NCBI RefSeq assembly: GCF_014203895.1
Contig: NZ_JACHJY010000002.1
Span: forward strand, 434,001-498,000
DNA: 64,000 nucleotides
DNA from: Streptomyces nymphaeiformis
GTDB taxonomy: Bacteria > Actinomycetota > Actinomycetes > Streptomycetales > Streptomycetaceae
Direction: 5' to 3'
How positions within the stretch are numbered: position 1 is the stretch's first letter; every line of letters starts with the position of its first letter. Under the pieces are notes generated by a model. It was given only the letters and a program-made list of their open reading frames with translations. It made no database searches and was not told the DNA's origin. Positions 33,098 to 42,566 of the stretch are shown here, one piece after another. The translations under genes were made by a program, and so were the position numbers.

Positions 33098-35062
33098 ATG
33101 CGAACCGCCAGGACTTTCCGAACCACCCGACCGGCCGGGTCCGCCGTACGCGGCCTGCCCGCGCTGCTCGCCACCGCGGCGCTCCTCGCCGCCGCCGTAC
33201 CGGGCGCCGCGGCCGCCCCGGAGACCGCCACCGACCCCGCCCCCGTCGCGGCGACGGCCGACCAGCTCGCCACCTCGTGGACCGGACCGCTCTCCACCCG
33301 GGGCCGTTACGTCGTCGACGCCACCGGCAACCGCTTCAAGCTGAAGTCCGGGAACTGGGCCGGAGCCCAGGGCACCTGGGAGGGCAGCGGCGACGTCAAC
33401 GACCCCGCCAACCACCAGGCGGACCAGAAGTCGAACAACATCCCCCTCGGCCTGGACCGCAAGCCGATCGACCAGATCCTCGCCGACTTCCACGCCCTGG
33501 GGCTGAACAGCATCCGGCTGCCGTTCGCCAACGCCCTGGTGCACGACACGACCACCGTCCCCGACGCGGCGGTGGCCGCCAACCCCCAGCTCAAGGGCAA
33601 GACCCCGCTCCAGGTCATGGACGCCGTGATCCAGGCGCTCACCGACGACGGCTTCGCGGTCATCCTCAACAACCACACCACCAGCTACCGCTTCTGCTGC
33701 GGCCTCGACGGCAACGAGCGCTGGAACAGCGGCCAGTCCACCCGGCAGTGGATCGACGACTGGGTCTTCCTCGCCAAGCGCTACCGGGACAACAAGCGCG
33801 TCGTGGGCGCCGACCTGCGCAACGAGGTCCGCCGCGACACCTGGAACGACGCCAACTGGGGCTGGGGCAACGACTACGACCTGAACAAGGCGCTCGAACA
33901 GGCCGGGAACGAGATCCTGCAGGCCGCCCCGGACCTCCTGATCATCATGGAGGGCATCAACTGGCAGGGCATCCCCACCGACCTGACCCCCCACAGCCGC
34001 CCGACGCTCACCCCGGTCGCCACCCTCTCCAACACCCTGATCCGCTCCGACAAGCTGGTCTACTCGGCGCACTTCTACGCGTACACCGGCCCCAACCACA
34101 CCGGCGCCACCGGCACGGGCGAGACCCACGACCCGCGCTACCAGGACCTCACCCCCGAGGAACTCGTCAAGGTCGTCGACGACCAGGCCCTGTTCGTCAC
34201 CCGGTCAGGACAGCACTTCACCGCCCCCGTGTGGATCAGCGAGTTCGGTGCCTCCGGCCGCGGCGAGCCGAACGCCAAGGAGCGCGACTGGTTCCGCCGC
34301 TTCACCGACATCCTGGTGAACAACGACACCGACTTCGCCATCTGGCCGCTCGTCGGCTGGACCGACGCGACCGGCAAGCCGCAGGACAACTGGGCCATGG
34401 TCAACTACAGCACCGACGGCACCCGGCTCGGCCTCATGGACGCCGGCGACTGGCGGGCCACGGACTGGAACAAGCTCGTCGCCGCGCCCGCCAGGACCGG
34501 GCAGATCGCCACGACCCCGCGCTGGAACATGCTCAACCTGGACTACGCCGACTACGACGTCTCCGCCACCATGCTGGCCAAGCCGGACTGGTCACCCGGC
34601 AACCGCAAGGGCAACTGCCCCGACACCCAGCGACTCGTCGGCCTCGGCCGCAGCGACAGCCGCGGCCTGTGCACCGACGCCGGCCAGCCGGCGAAGGGCA
34701 CCGGATCCTGGACCGTCGTCACCGACGAGCGGTACGTCACCGGCGGCGACTGGGCGAGCGGCTACAACAAGCTCCAGTGCCCCGACCGCACCTTCGCCGT
34801 CGGCTACAGCGTGAACGGCAACTCCATGGCCGCCCTCCTCTGCGCCCCCGCGGCGGCCTCCCTGCCCACCAACGGCCGCGTGCTCTGGTTCGACCACGGC
34901 GACAACCGCCCCGCCACCGGCGGCTCGAACGCCAGCGACTGGGCCCCCGGCTACTACAAGGGCCAGTGCGCCGACGGCGAATACCTCGCCGGCGTCGCCT
35001 ACACCTGGAAGTGGTCCCACTACGGCGTCCCCGACGCCCTGCTCTGCCGCCCGCTCGCCTGA
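33098..35062 (+). CDS. Secreted glycoside hydrolase family 5 enzyme with C-terminal accessory domain
   Basis: A 654-residue exported protein with a signal peptide of about 40 residues ending in AAA. The GH5 barrel spans about 60-480: GLNSIRLPFANAL, VILNNHTTS, GADLRNEVRRD with acid/base Glu243, and PVWISEFGAS with nucleophile Glu382. Residues 500-654 contain repeated W(S/A)xG(N/Y)xK(G/L)xCP(D)-type units with paired cysteines, probably a surface or sugar-binding module. GGAGGG precedes the ATG. The gene starts the polysaccharide-cutting step of the locus. Whether it cuts mannan, galactan or glucan cannot be read from the sequence. Confidence 0.82.
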   Translation: MRTARTFRTTRPAGSAVRGLPALLATAALLAAAVPGAAAAPETATDPAPVAATADQLATSWTGPLSTRGRYVVDATGNRFKLKSGNWAGAQGTWEGSGDVNDPANHQADQKSNNIPLGLDRKPIDQILADFHALGLNSIRLPFANALVHDTTTVPDAAVAANPQLKGKTPLQVMDAVIQALTDDGFAVILNNHTTSYRFCCGLDGNERWNSGQSTRQWIDDWVFLAKRYRDNKRVVGADLRNEVRRDTWNDANWGWGNDYDLNKALEQAGNEILQAAPDLLIIMEGINWQGIPTDLTPHSRPTLTPVATLSNTLIRSDKLVYSAHFYAYTGPNHTGATGTGETHDPRYQDLTPEELVKVVDDQALFVTRSGQHFTAPVWISEFGASGRGEPNAKERDWFRRFTDILVNNDTDFAIWPLVGWTDATGKPQDNWAMVNYSTDGTRLGLMDAGDWRATDWNKLVAAPARTGQIATTPRWNMLNLDYADYDVSATMLAKPDWSPGNRKGNCPDTQRLVGLGRSDSRGLCTDAGQPAKGTGSWTVVTDERYVTGGDWASGYNKLQCPDRTFAVGYSVNGNSMAALLCAPAAASLPTNGRVLWFDHGDNRPATGGSNASDWAPGYYKGQCADGEYLAGVAYTWKWSHYGVPDALLCRPLA

Positions 35063-35100
35063 CCACCTCCTTCCGCACCCACACCTAGGAGCACCCCGGC

Positions 35101-36846
35101 ATGCCCCGACTGGAGATCGCCGACGACGGATTCCGTCTCGACGACCGGCCGTTCCGCATCATCTCGGGCGGACTGCACTACTTCCGCGTCCACCCGGACC
35201 AGTGGGCCGACCGGCTCCACAAGGCACGCCTGCTGGGACTGAACACGGTCGAGACCTACGTCCCCTGGAACCTCCACGCCCCCCGGCCCGGTGCGTTCCG
35301 GCTGGACGGAGGTCTCGACCTGCCCCGCTTCCTCGATCTCGCGGCCGCGGAGGGCCTGCACGTGCTGCTCCGCCCCGGCCCGTACATCTGCGCCGAATGG
35401 GAGGGCGGCGGCCTGCCCTCCTGGCTGCTCGACGAGGACGGCATCGCACTGCGCAGCCGCGACCCCCGTTTCCTCGCGGCCGTCGACGGCTACCTCGCCG
35501 CCCTCCTCCCGCCGCTCAAGCCGTACCTCGCCGGCGCCGGGGGGCCGGTCATCGCCGTGCAGCTGGAGAACGAGTACGGCGCGTACGGCGACGACCCCGC
35601 CTACCTCGCCGACCTCGCCGGCCTGCTCCGCACCCACGGCGTCGACGTACCGCTCTTCACCTGCGACCAGCCCGCCGACCTCGCCCGCGGCGGCCTCGAC
35701 GGGGTCCTGCGCACCGTGAACTTCGGCAGCCGTGTCGAGGCCGGCCTCGACGCACTGCGCCGCCTCCAGCCGACCGGCCCCCTGATGTGCTCGGAGTTCT
35801 GGATCGGCTGGTTCGACCGCTGGGGGGCCGCCCACACCACCCGCGATCCCGCCGACGCGGCGGCAGACCTGGACCGGCTGCTCGCCGCCGGGGCCTCCGT
35901 CAACATCTACATGCTCCACGGCGGCACCAACTTCGGCCTCACCAGCGGAGCCAACGACAAGGGCACCTACCGCCCCACCGTGACCTCCTACGACTACGAC
36001 GCCCTCCTCGACGAGGCCGGAGACCCGACCCCCAAGTACGAGGCCTTCCGCGAGGTCATCGCCCGGTACGCCCCCGTCCCGGACGAGCCGGTCCCGGCGC
36101 CCGGCCCGAAGCTCGCCCCGACCGTCGTCGAGCTCGACGCGTCCGCCGCCCTGTTCGACCGGACAAGCCTGTTCGGGCGGCCCGTCCGCGCCGACCGCCC
36201 GCTGACCATGGAACAGCTCGGCCAGTCGTTCGGGTTCGTGCGGTACGAGGCGGAGCTGCCCACGGCCGGGGCGACCGTGCTGCGGGTGGGGGAGGTGCGC
36301 GACCGGGCCCAGGTCTTCGTCGACGGGCAGCCCGTCGGCGTCCTGGAACGGGAGAACCACGAACACGCCCTGGCCTTCCTCACGCCCAGGAGCGGAGCCC
36401 GCCTCACGGTGCTGGTGGAGAACCAGGGTCGGGTCAACTACGGGACCGGCATCCACGACCGCAAGGGCCTGCTCGGCCGGGTCACCGTCAACGGCGAGGA
36501 CCTCGCCGACTGGAGCAGCAGCCCGCTCCCGCTCGACGGAATCGACGACCTCGCCGTCGCCCCCACCGGGCCCCTGGTCGGGCCGGCCTTCCACCAGGGC
36601 TCCTTCGAACTCGCCCGGCCCGCCGACGGCTACCTCGCGCTGGACGGCTGGACCAAGGGCCATGCTTGGGTCAACGGGTTCCCGCTCGGCCGGTACTGGT
36701 CACGGGGCCCCCAGACCACCCTGTACGTCCCCGCGCCGGTCCTGCGTCCCGGACGCAACGACATCACCGTCCTCGAACTCCATGCCACCACCACCCGGAC
36801 GGTCGAACTGCGCGACCGGCCCGACCTGGGACCCGCAGAGGACTGA
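35101..36846 (+). CDS. Beta-galactosidase, glycoside hydrolase family 35
   Basis: A 581-residue intracellular enzyme without signal peptide. The barrel shows ISGGLHYFRVHPDQW, TYVPWNLHAPRPG, RPGPYICAEWEGGGLPSWL, GGPVIAVQLENEYG with acid/base Glu158 and MCSEFWIGWFDRWG with nucleophile Glu232. C-terminal jelly-roll domains follow (about 350-560). It removes terminal beta-galactose from imported oligosaccharides. Lies between the GH5 and GH38 genes in one operon. Confidence 0.93.
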   Translation: MPRLEIADDGFRLDDRPFRIISGGLHYFRVHPDQWADRLHKARLLGLNTVETYVPWNLHAPRPGAFRLDGGLDLPRFLDLAAAEGLHVLLRPGPYICAEWEGGGLPSWLLDEDGIALRSRDPRFLAAVDGYLAALLPPLKPYLAGAGGPVIAVQLENEYGAYGDDPAYLADLAGLLRTHGVDVPLFTCDQPADLARGGLDGVLRTVNFGSRVEAGLDALRRLQPTGPLMCSEFWIGWFDRWGAAHTTRDPADAAADLDRLLAAGASVNIYMLHGGTNFGLTSGANDKGTYRPTVTSYDYDALLDEAGDPTPKYEAFREVIARYAPVPDEPVPAPGPKLAPTVVELDASAALFDRTSLFGRPVRADRPLTMEQLGQSFGFVRYEAELPTAGATVLRVGEVRDRAQVFVDGQPVGVLERENHEHALAFLTPRSGARLTVLVENQGRVNYGTGIHDRKGLLGRVTVNGEDLADWSSSPLPLDGIDDLAVAPTGPLVGPAFHQGSFELARPADGYLALDGWTKGHAWVNGFPLGRYWSRGPQTTLYVPAPVLRPGRNDITVLELHATTTRTVELRDRPDLGPAED

Positions 36847-36891
36847 CACCCCCCCGTTCTGTCCGGCACCGACACCCGCGCGGAGAGCCCC

Positions 36892-39800
36892 ATGCACAGC
36901 AAGCAACGCCTCGTCGAGCAGCGCCTGAAGCGGGTGCTCAAGGAACGGATCCGGCCCGCCGTACACGCCCGGGCCGTCCCCCTCCACGTCGAGATCTGGG
37001 ATGTCCCCGGCGAGCCGGTGCCGGTCGCCGCCGGCCTGGCGGCGCCGTACCGCCCGGTCCGGATCGGACACCGCTGGGGACCGCCCTGGTCGACGAGCTG
37101 GTTCAGGATCACCGGCCGGATCCCCGAGGAGTGGGCCGGACAGCGCGTCGAAGCCGTCCTCGACCTCGGCTTCGACGTCACCGGCGCCGGATTCTCCACC
37201 GAGGGCCTGGTGTACCGGCCCGACGGCACCGTCCTGAAGGCGCTCAACCCCCGGAACAGCTGGATCCCGGTCGCCGACCCGGTCCGAGGGGGAGAGGAGG
37301 TCACCTACACCGTCGAGGCCGCCGCCAACCCGGCCCTCTGCGACAGCCACGAACCGACCCCCCTCGGCGGCGCGCCCGCCTGGATCACCGGAGGCGGCGA
37401 CGCCGGCGACCCCCTGTACCGGCTGCTCCGCGCGGACCTCGCCGTCTTCGACACCCAGGTCTGGGAACTCGCCCAGGACCTGGACGTCCTCGGCGGGCTG
37501 ATGCACGCCCTCCCCGAAGCCGACCCCCGCCGCTGGCAACTCCTCCGGACGATCGAACGGGCCCTGGACGCCGTCGACCTCCAGGACGTCTCCGGCTCCG
37601 CGCCCGCCGCCCGCGAGGTGCTGCGCCCCGCCCTGGAGTCCCCGGCCGCACCCAGCGCCCACCGCGTCTCCGCCGTCGGCCACGCGCACATCGACACCGC
37701 CTGGCTGTGGCCGCTGCGCGAGACCGTCCGCAAGGTCGCCAGGACGCTCTCCAACGTCACCCAGCTCATGGACGAGCACCCGGACTTCCGCTTCGCCATG
37801 TCCCAGGCCCAGCAACTGGCCTGGCTCAAGGAGCGGCATCCCGAGGTGTACGCCCGCGTCCAGGAGAAGGCGAAGACCGGTCAGTTCCTGCCGGTCGGCA
37901 GCCTCTGGGTGGAACCCGACACCAACATCACCGGAGGCGAGGCGTTCGCCCGCCAGCTCGTCCACGGCAAGCGCTTCTACCTCGACGAGTTCGGCGTCGA
38001 GACCCGGGAGATGTGGCTGCCCGACACCTTCGGCTACAACGCGGCCATGCCGCAGCTGATGAAGCTGGCCGGCGTGCGCTGGTTCCTCACCCAGAAGATC
38101 TCGTGGAACACCACCAACAAGTTCCCCCACCACACCTTCCGCTGGGAGGGGCTCGACGGCACCCGGATCTTCAGCCACTTCCCGCCCGTCGACACGTACA
38201 ACGCCGAGATCACCGGCGCCGAACTCGCCCACGCCGTGGGCAACTTCCAGGACAAGGGAGCGGCCAACAGCTCGCTCCTGCCCTTCGGCTACGGCGACGG
38301 CGGGGGAGGCCCCACCCGCGAGATGCTGGGACGCGCGGCGCGCCTCGGCGACCTGGAGGGCTCGCCCCGGGTGGTCGTCGAGCGGCCCGCGGACTTCTTC
38401 GCGCGCGCCGAGGCCGAGTACCCCGACGCCCCCGTGTGGGTCGGCGAGCTCTACCTGGAGTTCCACCGCGGCACGCTCACCAGCCAGCTGCGCACCAAGC
38501 AGGGCAACCGGCGCAGCGAGCACCTGCTGCGCGAGGCCGAACTCTGGTCGGCCACCGCGGCCGTCCGCACGGACTTCCCCTACCCGTACGAGCAGCTCGA
38601 CCGGCTCTGGAAGACCGTCCTCCTGCACCAGTTCCACGACATCCTGCCCGGCTCCTCCATCGCCTGGGTGCACCGCGAGGCCGAGCGGACGTACGCCGAG
38701 GTCCTGGCCGAACTGGAGGGGATCGTCGCCTCGGCGCAGCGCGCGCTGGCCGGCGAGGGCGAGGGGACTGTCGTCTTCAACGCCTCCCCGTACGCCCGCG
38801 GCGGCCTCCCCGCGCTCGGCGCGGCCGTCCGTACCGCACCCGCCGACCCGACGGTCGTGCCGGTGCCTTCCGGCGACGGCTTCACCCTCGACAACGGGCT
38901 CGTACGGATCGAGATCGACGCCCGAGGCCTGGTCGTCTCGGCGGTCGACCTGGAGACCGGCCGTGAGGCCCTCGCCCCCGGCGCGGCGGCCAACCTGCTC
39001 CAACTGCACCAGGACTTCCCCAACCAGTACGACGCCTGGGACATCGAGGAGTTCTACCGCAACACCGTCCGCGACCTCACCGCGGCCGACGAGGTGCGCG
39101 CCGAGCCCGGCGGTGTCCGGGTCGTCCGGACCTTCGGCGACTCCCGGATCGAGCAGCTCCTCTCACTGCGCGAGGGCTCCCGGCGGCTCGACGTCGACAC
39201 CGGGATCGACTGGCACGAGAAGGAGAAGCTCCTCAAGGCCGCCTTCCCGCTGGACGTGCGCGCCGACCACTCCACGGCGGAGATCCCCTTCGGCCACGTG
39301 AAGCGCCCCACCCACACCAACACCAGCTGGGACGCCGCCAAGTTCGAGATCTGCGCCCACCGCTTCCTGCACGTCGGCGAGAACGACTGGGGCGCCGCCC
39401 TGGTCAACGACTCCACCTACGGCCACGACGTCACCCGTGACGTCCGCCCCGACGGCGGCACCACGACCACCGTCCGCCTCACGCTGCTCCGGGCGCCCCG
39501 CTACCCCGACCCGGACGCCGACCAGGGCCGGCACCGGCTGCGGTACGGCTTCGTGATCGGGGCCGACGTCGCGGCCGCCGTGCGCGAGGGCTACGAGGCC
39601 AACCTGCCCGAGCGGGCCGTCCCCGGCGCGGCGGCGGTGGCACCGCTGGTCGCCACCGACGACGACGGCGTCGTCGTCGAGGCGGTCAAGCTCGCCGACG
39701 ACGGTTCCGGCGACGTCGTGGTCCGCCTGTACGAAGCCCACGGCGGACGCGCCCGGACCACACTGTCCCTCGCCCTCCCCTGGGAGACCGTGACCGAGAC

Positions 39801-39933
39801 GGACCTCCTGGAACGCCCCGTGGACGGCACCGTGCCCGTCCGCCCGGACACCCCGGAGGACACGGGACCGCACCTCACCCTCCGCCCCTTCGAGATCCGC
39901 ACGCTGAGGATCGCGCGCCGATCCGAGGGCTGA
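36892..39933 (+). CDS. Alpha-mannosidase, glycoside hydrolase family 38
   Basis: A 1,013-residue cytoplasmic zinc enzyme. VGHAHIDTAWLWPLRET holds zinc ligands His266 and Asp268, and EMWLPDTFGYNAAMPQ holds nucleophile Asp378. YLEFHRGTLTSQLRTKQGNRRSE and the later LHQFHDILPGSSI are family landmarks. C-terminal beta domains complete the usual length. It trims alpha-mannose units. Together with GH35 and GH36 this suggests a substrate carrying both galactose and mannose. Confidence 0.93.
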   Translation: MHSKQRLVEQRLKRVLKERIRPAVHARAVPLHVEIWDVPGEPVPVAAGLAAPYRPVRIGHRWGPPWSTSWFRITGRIPEEWAGQRVEAVLDLGFDVTGAGFSTEGLVYRPDGTVLKALNPRNSWIPVADPVRGGEEVTYTVEAAANPALCDSHEPTPLGGAPAWITGGGDAGDPLYRLLRADLAVFDTQVWELAQDLDVLGGLMHALPEADPRRWQLLRTIERALDAVDLQDVSGSAPAAREVLRPALESPAAPSAHRVSAVGHAHIDTAWLWPLRETVRKVARTLSNVTQLMDEHPDFRFAMSQAQQLAWLKERHPEVYARVQEKAKTGQFLPVGSLWVEPDTNITGGEAFARQLVHGKRFYLDEFGVETREMWLPDTFGYNAAMPQLMKLAGVRWFLTQKISWNTTNKFPHHTFRWEGLDGTRIFSHFPPVDTYNAEITGAELAHAVGNFQDKGAANSSLLPFGYGDGGGGPTREMLGRAARLGDLEGSPRVVVERPADFFARAEAEYPDAPVWVGELYLEFHRGTLTSQLRTKQGNRRSEHLLREAELWSATAAVRTDFPYPYEQLDRLWKTVLLHQFHDILPGSSIAWVHREAERTYAEVLAELEGIVASAQRALAGEGEGTVVFNASPYARGGLPALGAAVRTAPADPTVVPVPSGDGFTLDNGLVRIEIDARGLVVSAVDLETGREALAPGAAANLLQLHQDFPNQYDAWDIEEFYRNTVRDLTAADEVRAEPGGVRVVRTFGDSRIEQLLSLREGSRRLDVDTGIDWHEKEKLLKAAFPLDVRADHSTAEIPFGHVKRPTHTNTSWDAAKFEICAHRFLHVGENDWGAALVNDSTYGHDVTRDVRPDGGTTTTVRLTLLRAPRYPDPDADQGRHRLRYGFVIGADVAAAVREGYEANLPERAVPGAAAVAPLVATDDDGVVVEAVKLADDGSGDVVVRLYEAHGGRARTTLSLALPWETVTETDLLERPVDGTVPVRPDTPEDTGPHLTLRPFEIRTLRIARRSEG

Positions 39934-39960
39934 GGACCTCACCAGCACCCGGGAGCTTCC

Positions 39961-40638
39961 TTGGACACCGCACTGCAGGCCGTCCTCTTCGACATGGACG
40001 GCACACTCGTCGACACCGAGCGGCTCTGGCTGCGGGTGGTCGAGGAGGAGGCCCTCGGGCTCGGGATCGCCCTCACGGACGCGGACCTCGCCTTCGTCCT
40101 CGGCCGGGCGATCGACGACAGCGCCGCCCACCTCGCCGCCCGGTCCGCCGGGCGGCCCGATCGGGCCCGGCTCGGCGAGTCCCTCGAACGGCGCTTCACG
40201 GAACGCGTACGCCGGGAGGTCGTCCCCATGCCGGGGGCCGTGGAGCTCCTGACGGCCCTCGGCGCCGCGGGGGTCCCGACCGCCCTGGTCTCCGCCTCGC
40301 CGCGACCGGTGGTGGACACCGTCCTCGACGCCCTCGGGCGGCGATGGTTCACCGCCTCGGTCGCCGAGGGCGAGACCCCGCGCACGAAGCCGTTCCCCGA
40401 CCCCTACCGGGCGGCCCTGACCACGCTCGGCGTCCCTCCGGCGGCCTGCGTCGCCGTGGAGGACACCCCGACCGGCATCACGTCGGCGGAGGCAGCCGGC
40501 TGCTCGGTCCTGGCGATCCCTTCGCACACCCCCATCGCCCCCGCCCCGCGTCGGACGGTCGCGCGCAGCCTCCTGGACGTGGACCTCGCCCTGCTGCGGC
40601 GTCTGGTCGGCGACCCCGGCCACGACTCCGCCCTGTAG
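39961..40638 (+). CDS. HAD-superfamily phosphatase (beta-phosphoglucomutase-like)
   Basis: A 225-residue HAD hydrolase. LFDMDGTLVDTE is the nucleophile motif, SASP motif II, KPFPDPYRAAL motif III with Lys, and VEDTPTGITSAEAAG motif IV. The TTG start follows GGGAG at 6 bases. Last gene of the glycan operon, so it may dephosphorylate or isomerise a sugar phosphate; the exact substrate is unknown. Confidence 0.88.
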   Translation: MDTALQAVLFDMDGTLVDTERLWLRVVEEEALGLGIALTDADLAFVLGRAIDDSAAHLAARSAGRPDRARLGESLERRFTERVRREVVPMPGAVELLTALGAAGVPTALVSASPRPVVDTVLDALGRRWFTASVAEGETPRTKPFPDPYRAALTTLGVPPAACVAVEDTPTGITSAEAAGCSVLAIPSHTPIAPAPRRTVARSLLDVDLALLRRLVGDPGHDSAL

Positions 40639-40660
40639 CGGACCGGCGCCGGGGACGCCG

Positions 40661-40698
40661 GAACACCCGGCCGGAGCCTGGGCTCCGGCCGGGTGTTC
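40661..40698. terminator. Strong bidirectional hairpin terminator
   Basis: A perfect 18-bp stem (GAACACCCGGCCGGAGCC) with a 2-base loop lies between the convergent HAD and lipoprotein genes. It ends the long glycan operon. Confidence 0.88.
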
Positions 40699-40706
40699 GG
40701 AGGTCG

Positions 40707-41318
40707 TCAGACGCTCCAGATCTCCTTCATCGTGTCCACTTCGCCCTTGGCGTTCAGCGTGATCTCGTAGACGTTGCCGAAGCAGCCGTAGGGCGCCTCC
40801 ACCTTGGGGTAGTCGTCGGTGGGGGCCCCGATCTCCTCGGCGAGGCAGCGGTCGACGTGCAGCGCCAGCTGCTCGTGGTCGACCTGCTTCCACTGGCCCG
40901 GGCCGGCGGCCAGGGCCAGGAACGCCTTGACGTTCCCGGGGAGGACGTAGTGCTTGGTCGGGTCGCCCTTGTCGGCGCCGTAGATCCAGTCGTTCGGCGT
41001 GCAGTGCGGCTTGGCCTCCGCGGCCTCGAAGCCGCCGGCGTCACGCATCAGCTCGACCTTCACCTTCAGGACGCCCGCGGGCAGGGTCGGCGGCTTGCCG
41101 CAGTCGCCGCCCTTTCCGTCGCCGTCGACGTCATCGGCCGGGCCGTCTCCGGCCTCGCCGGAGTCCGAGGTCTTGGACGGCGAGGCCGACGGCGAGGCGC
41201 TGCTGCCCGAACCTCCGGTCACGCCCTCGGCGGTGGGGTCCTCCGGCCCGCAGGCGGCGACGCCGCTCAGGGCGGCGAGGAGCGCGATCGCGCTGAGGAC
41301 ACGGCGAGTTGAGGTCAT
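40707..41318 (-). CDS. Small secreted lipoprotein of unknown function
   Basis: A 203-residue protein with signal sequence MTSTRRVLSAIALLAALSGVAAC, where VAAC is the lipobox. A Ser/Pro/Gly/Asp-rich spacer follows (about 25-65). The folded part contains cysteines (GGDCGKPP, KPHCTPND, DRCLAEE, YGCFGN) that could form two disulfides. I chose ATG 41318 because it starts the signal peptide directly; a TTG/ATG-like upstream extension to 41360 looks non-coding. No family recognised. The upstream 116 bases are relatively AT-rich and probably hold its promoter. Confidence 0.75.
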   Translation of the reverse strand: MTSTRRVLSAIALLAALSGVAACGPEDPTAEGVTGGSGSSASPSASPSKTSDSGEAGDGPADDVDGDGKGGDCGKPPTLPAGVLKVKVELMRDAGGFEAAEAKPHCTPNDWIYGADKGDPTKHYVLPGNVKAFLALAAGPGQWKQVDHEQLALHVDRCLAEEIGAPTDDYPKVEAPYGCFGNVYEITLNAKGEVDTMKEIWSV

Positions 41319-41434
41319 TCTTCCATTCCCCCGAATGAGAGTGCTCTGTGACGTGATCATGATTGATCGACGGAGCTTTCTACACCACGGAGTTGTTGAA
41401 AAGCCAATTGGCGATGCGGGGTCCGGGGGCGTGC

Positions 41435-42526
41435 CTACCGCTTGTGCCCGTGCTGAACGTCCAGGCAGAGCGCCCAGACGTCGGAGTAGCTGCCCTGCGA
41501 GGGCGAACCCCCGCTGTGGGTGGCCGCCGTCCAGTACGACGGGTCGGCGCCTCCGTCGCCGACCGGGGTGCCGACGGCGTCGCTGGGGAAGCTGCCGTTG
41601 AGGTGGGGGCCGCCCGAGGTCGCCTTGCTGAAGTCGGTCGTGGTCACGTTGCCGCCGCTGATCGCCGCGCCGCCACTGACGAGCCGCCCTTCTCCTCGGG
41701 AGCAGCCGGCCGTCGCCGTCTGGCCCGTGGAGGCCGTGTTCGGGCCGCTGACCTCGGTGAAGCGCACCGTCGTGGAGACGTGCTCGAGGTCGATGTCGTC
41801 CGTGCTGCAGATCGCGTACGCGTAGGTCATGTTGTCCTCGCCGCGTCCGCCGCCGATCCCGCCGACCGCCGTCCAGGAGTCGGGGTCGCGCTCACCGTCG
41901 CCCGCCGCGATCGAGCCGAAGTGGTGCCCGGCGTCGTCGAACGTGGGAAAGCTCGCGACCGGCTTGAGGCTGCCGACACTGGCCGGGGTGGTGCGGGCGC
42001 CGCCGCCGATCAGGACGGTGCCGGCCGGGCAGGTCGCCGTCACGAGCTTGGAGGACAGCCCGGCGGACGGTCCCTGGGCCTTGTTCATGACGACCTGCGT
42101 GTGCCTGATGAGGTTGCTGGTGAGGCAGATCGCGTACGGGGTGGTGGAGAAGGCCTCGCTGCTGCGGCTCCCGCTTCCGCCGAACGCCATCCAGTGCGTG
42201 GCGTCGGTGCCGACGACCCCGGGCGCGTCCGTGTACTCCGTGGCGCCGTCGGCACTGGGCACCATGCCCATCACGTGGTTGCCGTTGGACATCTCGTCGC
42301 TGCCGATGGCCTGGTCGGCCCCGCCGCCGGAGACGAGGCCGTCGGGGCAGTCGGCGTGCGAGGAGATCCCGGTGAAGGGAGTCGCGGGGCCCATGGTGGC
42401 CCCGGGGGTGACGACGGCGACGTCGACGGTCTTGGCGTACGCGGCCCCCGGCACCGCGACGGTCAGCAGCGCGGCCAGGATCAGGGCCTTGCCCGTGGCG
42501 GAGCCCCGCCGGATTCTCGTGCTCAT
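41435..42526 (-). CDS. Secreted triple-repeat protein of unknown function (paralogue A)
   Basis: A 363-residue exported protein with signal peptide ending GAAYA. The mature part is made of three repeats of about 100-110 residues. Each has a Cys, then L(V/I)xGGGA, a (N)HxxGxxP segment, a D(x)W/YWxAxxxGG segment and finally an aromatic-A-x-C. Each repeat therefore has a paired Cys likely to form a disulfide. Start ATG 42526 follows GGGAGAGAG. It lies 40 bases downstream of its tandem paralogue, so duplication is evident. Function unknown; extracellular or spore-surface role is possible. Confidence 0.75.
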   Translation of the reverse strand: MSTRIRRGSATGKALILAALLTVAVPGAAYAKTVDVAVVTPGATMGPATPFTGISSHADCPDGLVSGGGADQAIGSDEMSNGNHVMGMVPSADGATEYTDAPGVVGTDATHWMAFGGSGSRSSEAFSTTPYAICLTSNLIRHTQVVMNKAQGPSAGLSSKLVTATCPAGTVLIGGGARTTPASVGSLKPVASFPTFDDAGHHFGSIAAGDGERDPDSWTAVGGIGGGRGEDNMTYAYAICSTDDIDLEHVSTTVRFTEVSGPNTASTGQTATAGCSRGEGRLVSGGAAISGGNVTTTDFSKATSGGPHLNGSFPSDAVGTPVGDGGADPSYWTAATHSGGSPSQGSYSDVWALCLDVQHGHKR

Positions 42527-42566
42527 CGAACTCTCTCCCGTGTGTTCATGCGCATGGCCGGCCGGC

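Noticed and set aside
41355..41368. GATCA-N4-TGATC repeat upstream of the lipoprotein gene as operator
   Set aside because: Arms of five bases with GATC are too short and common to support a claim.
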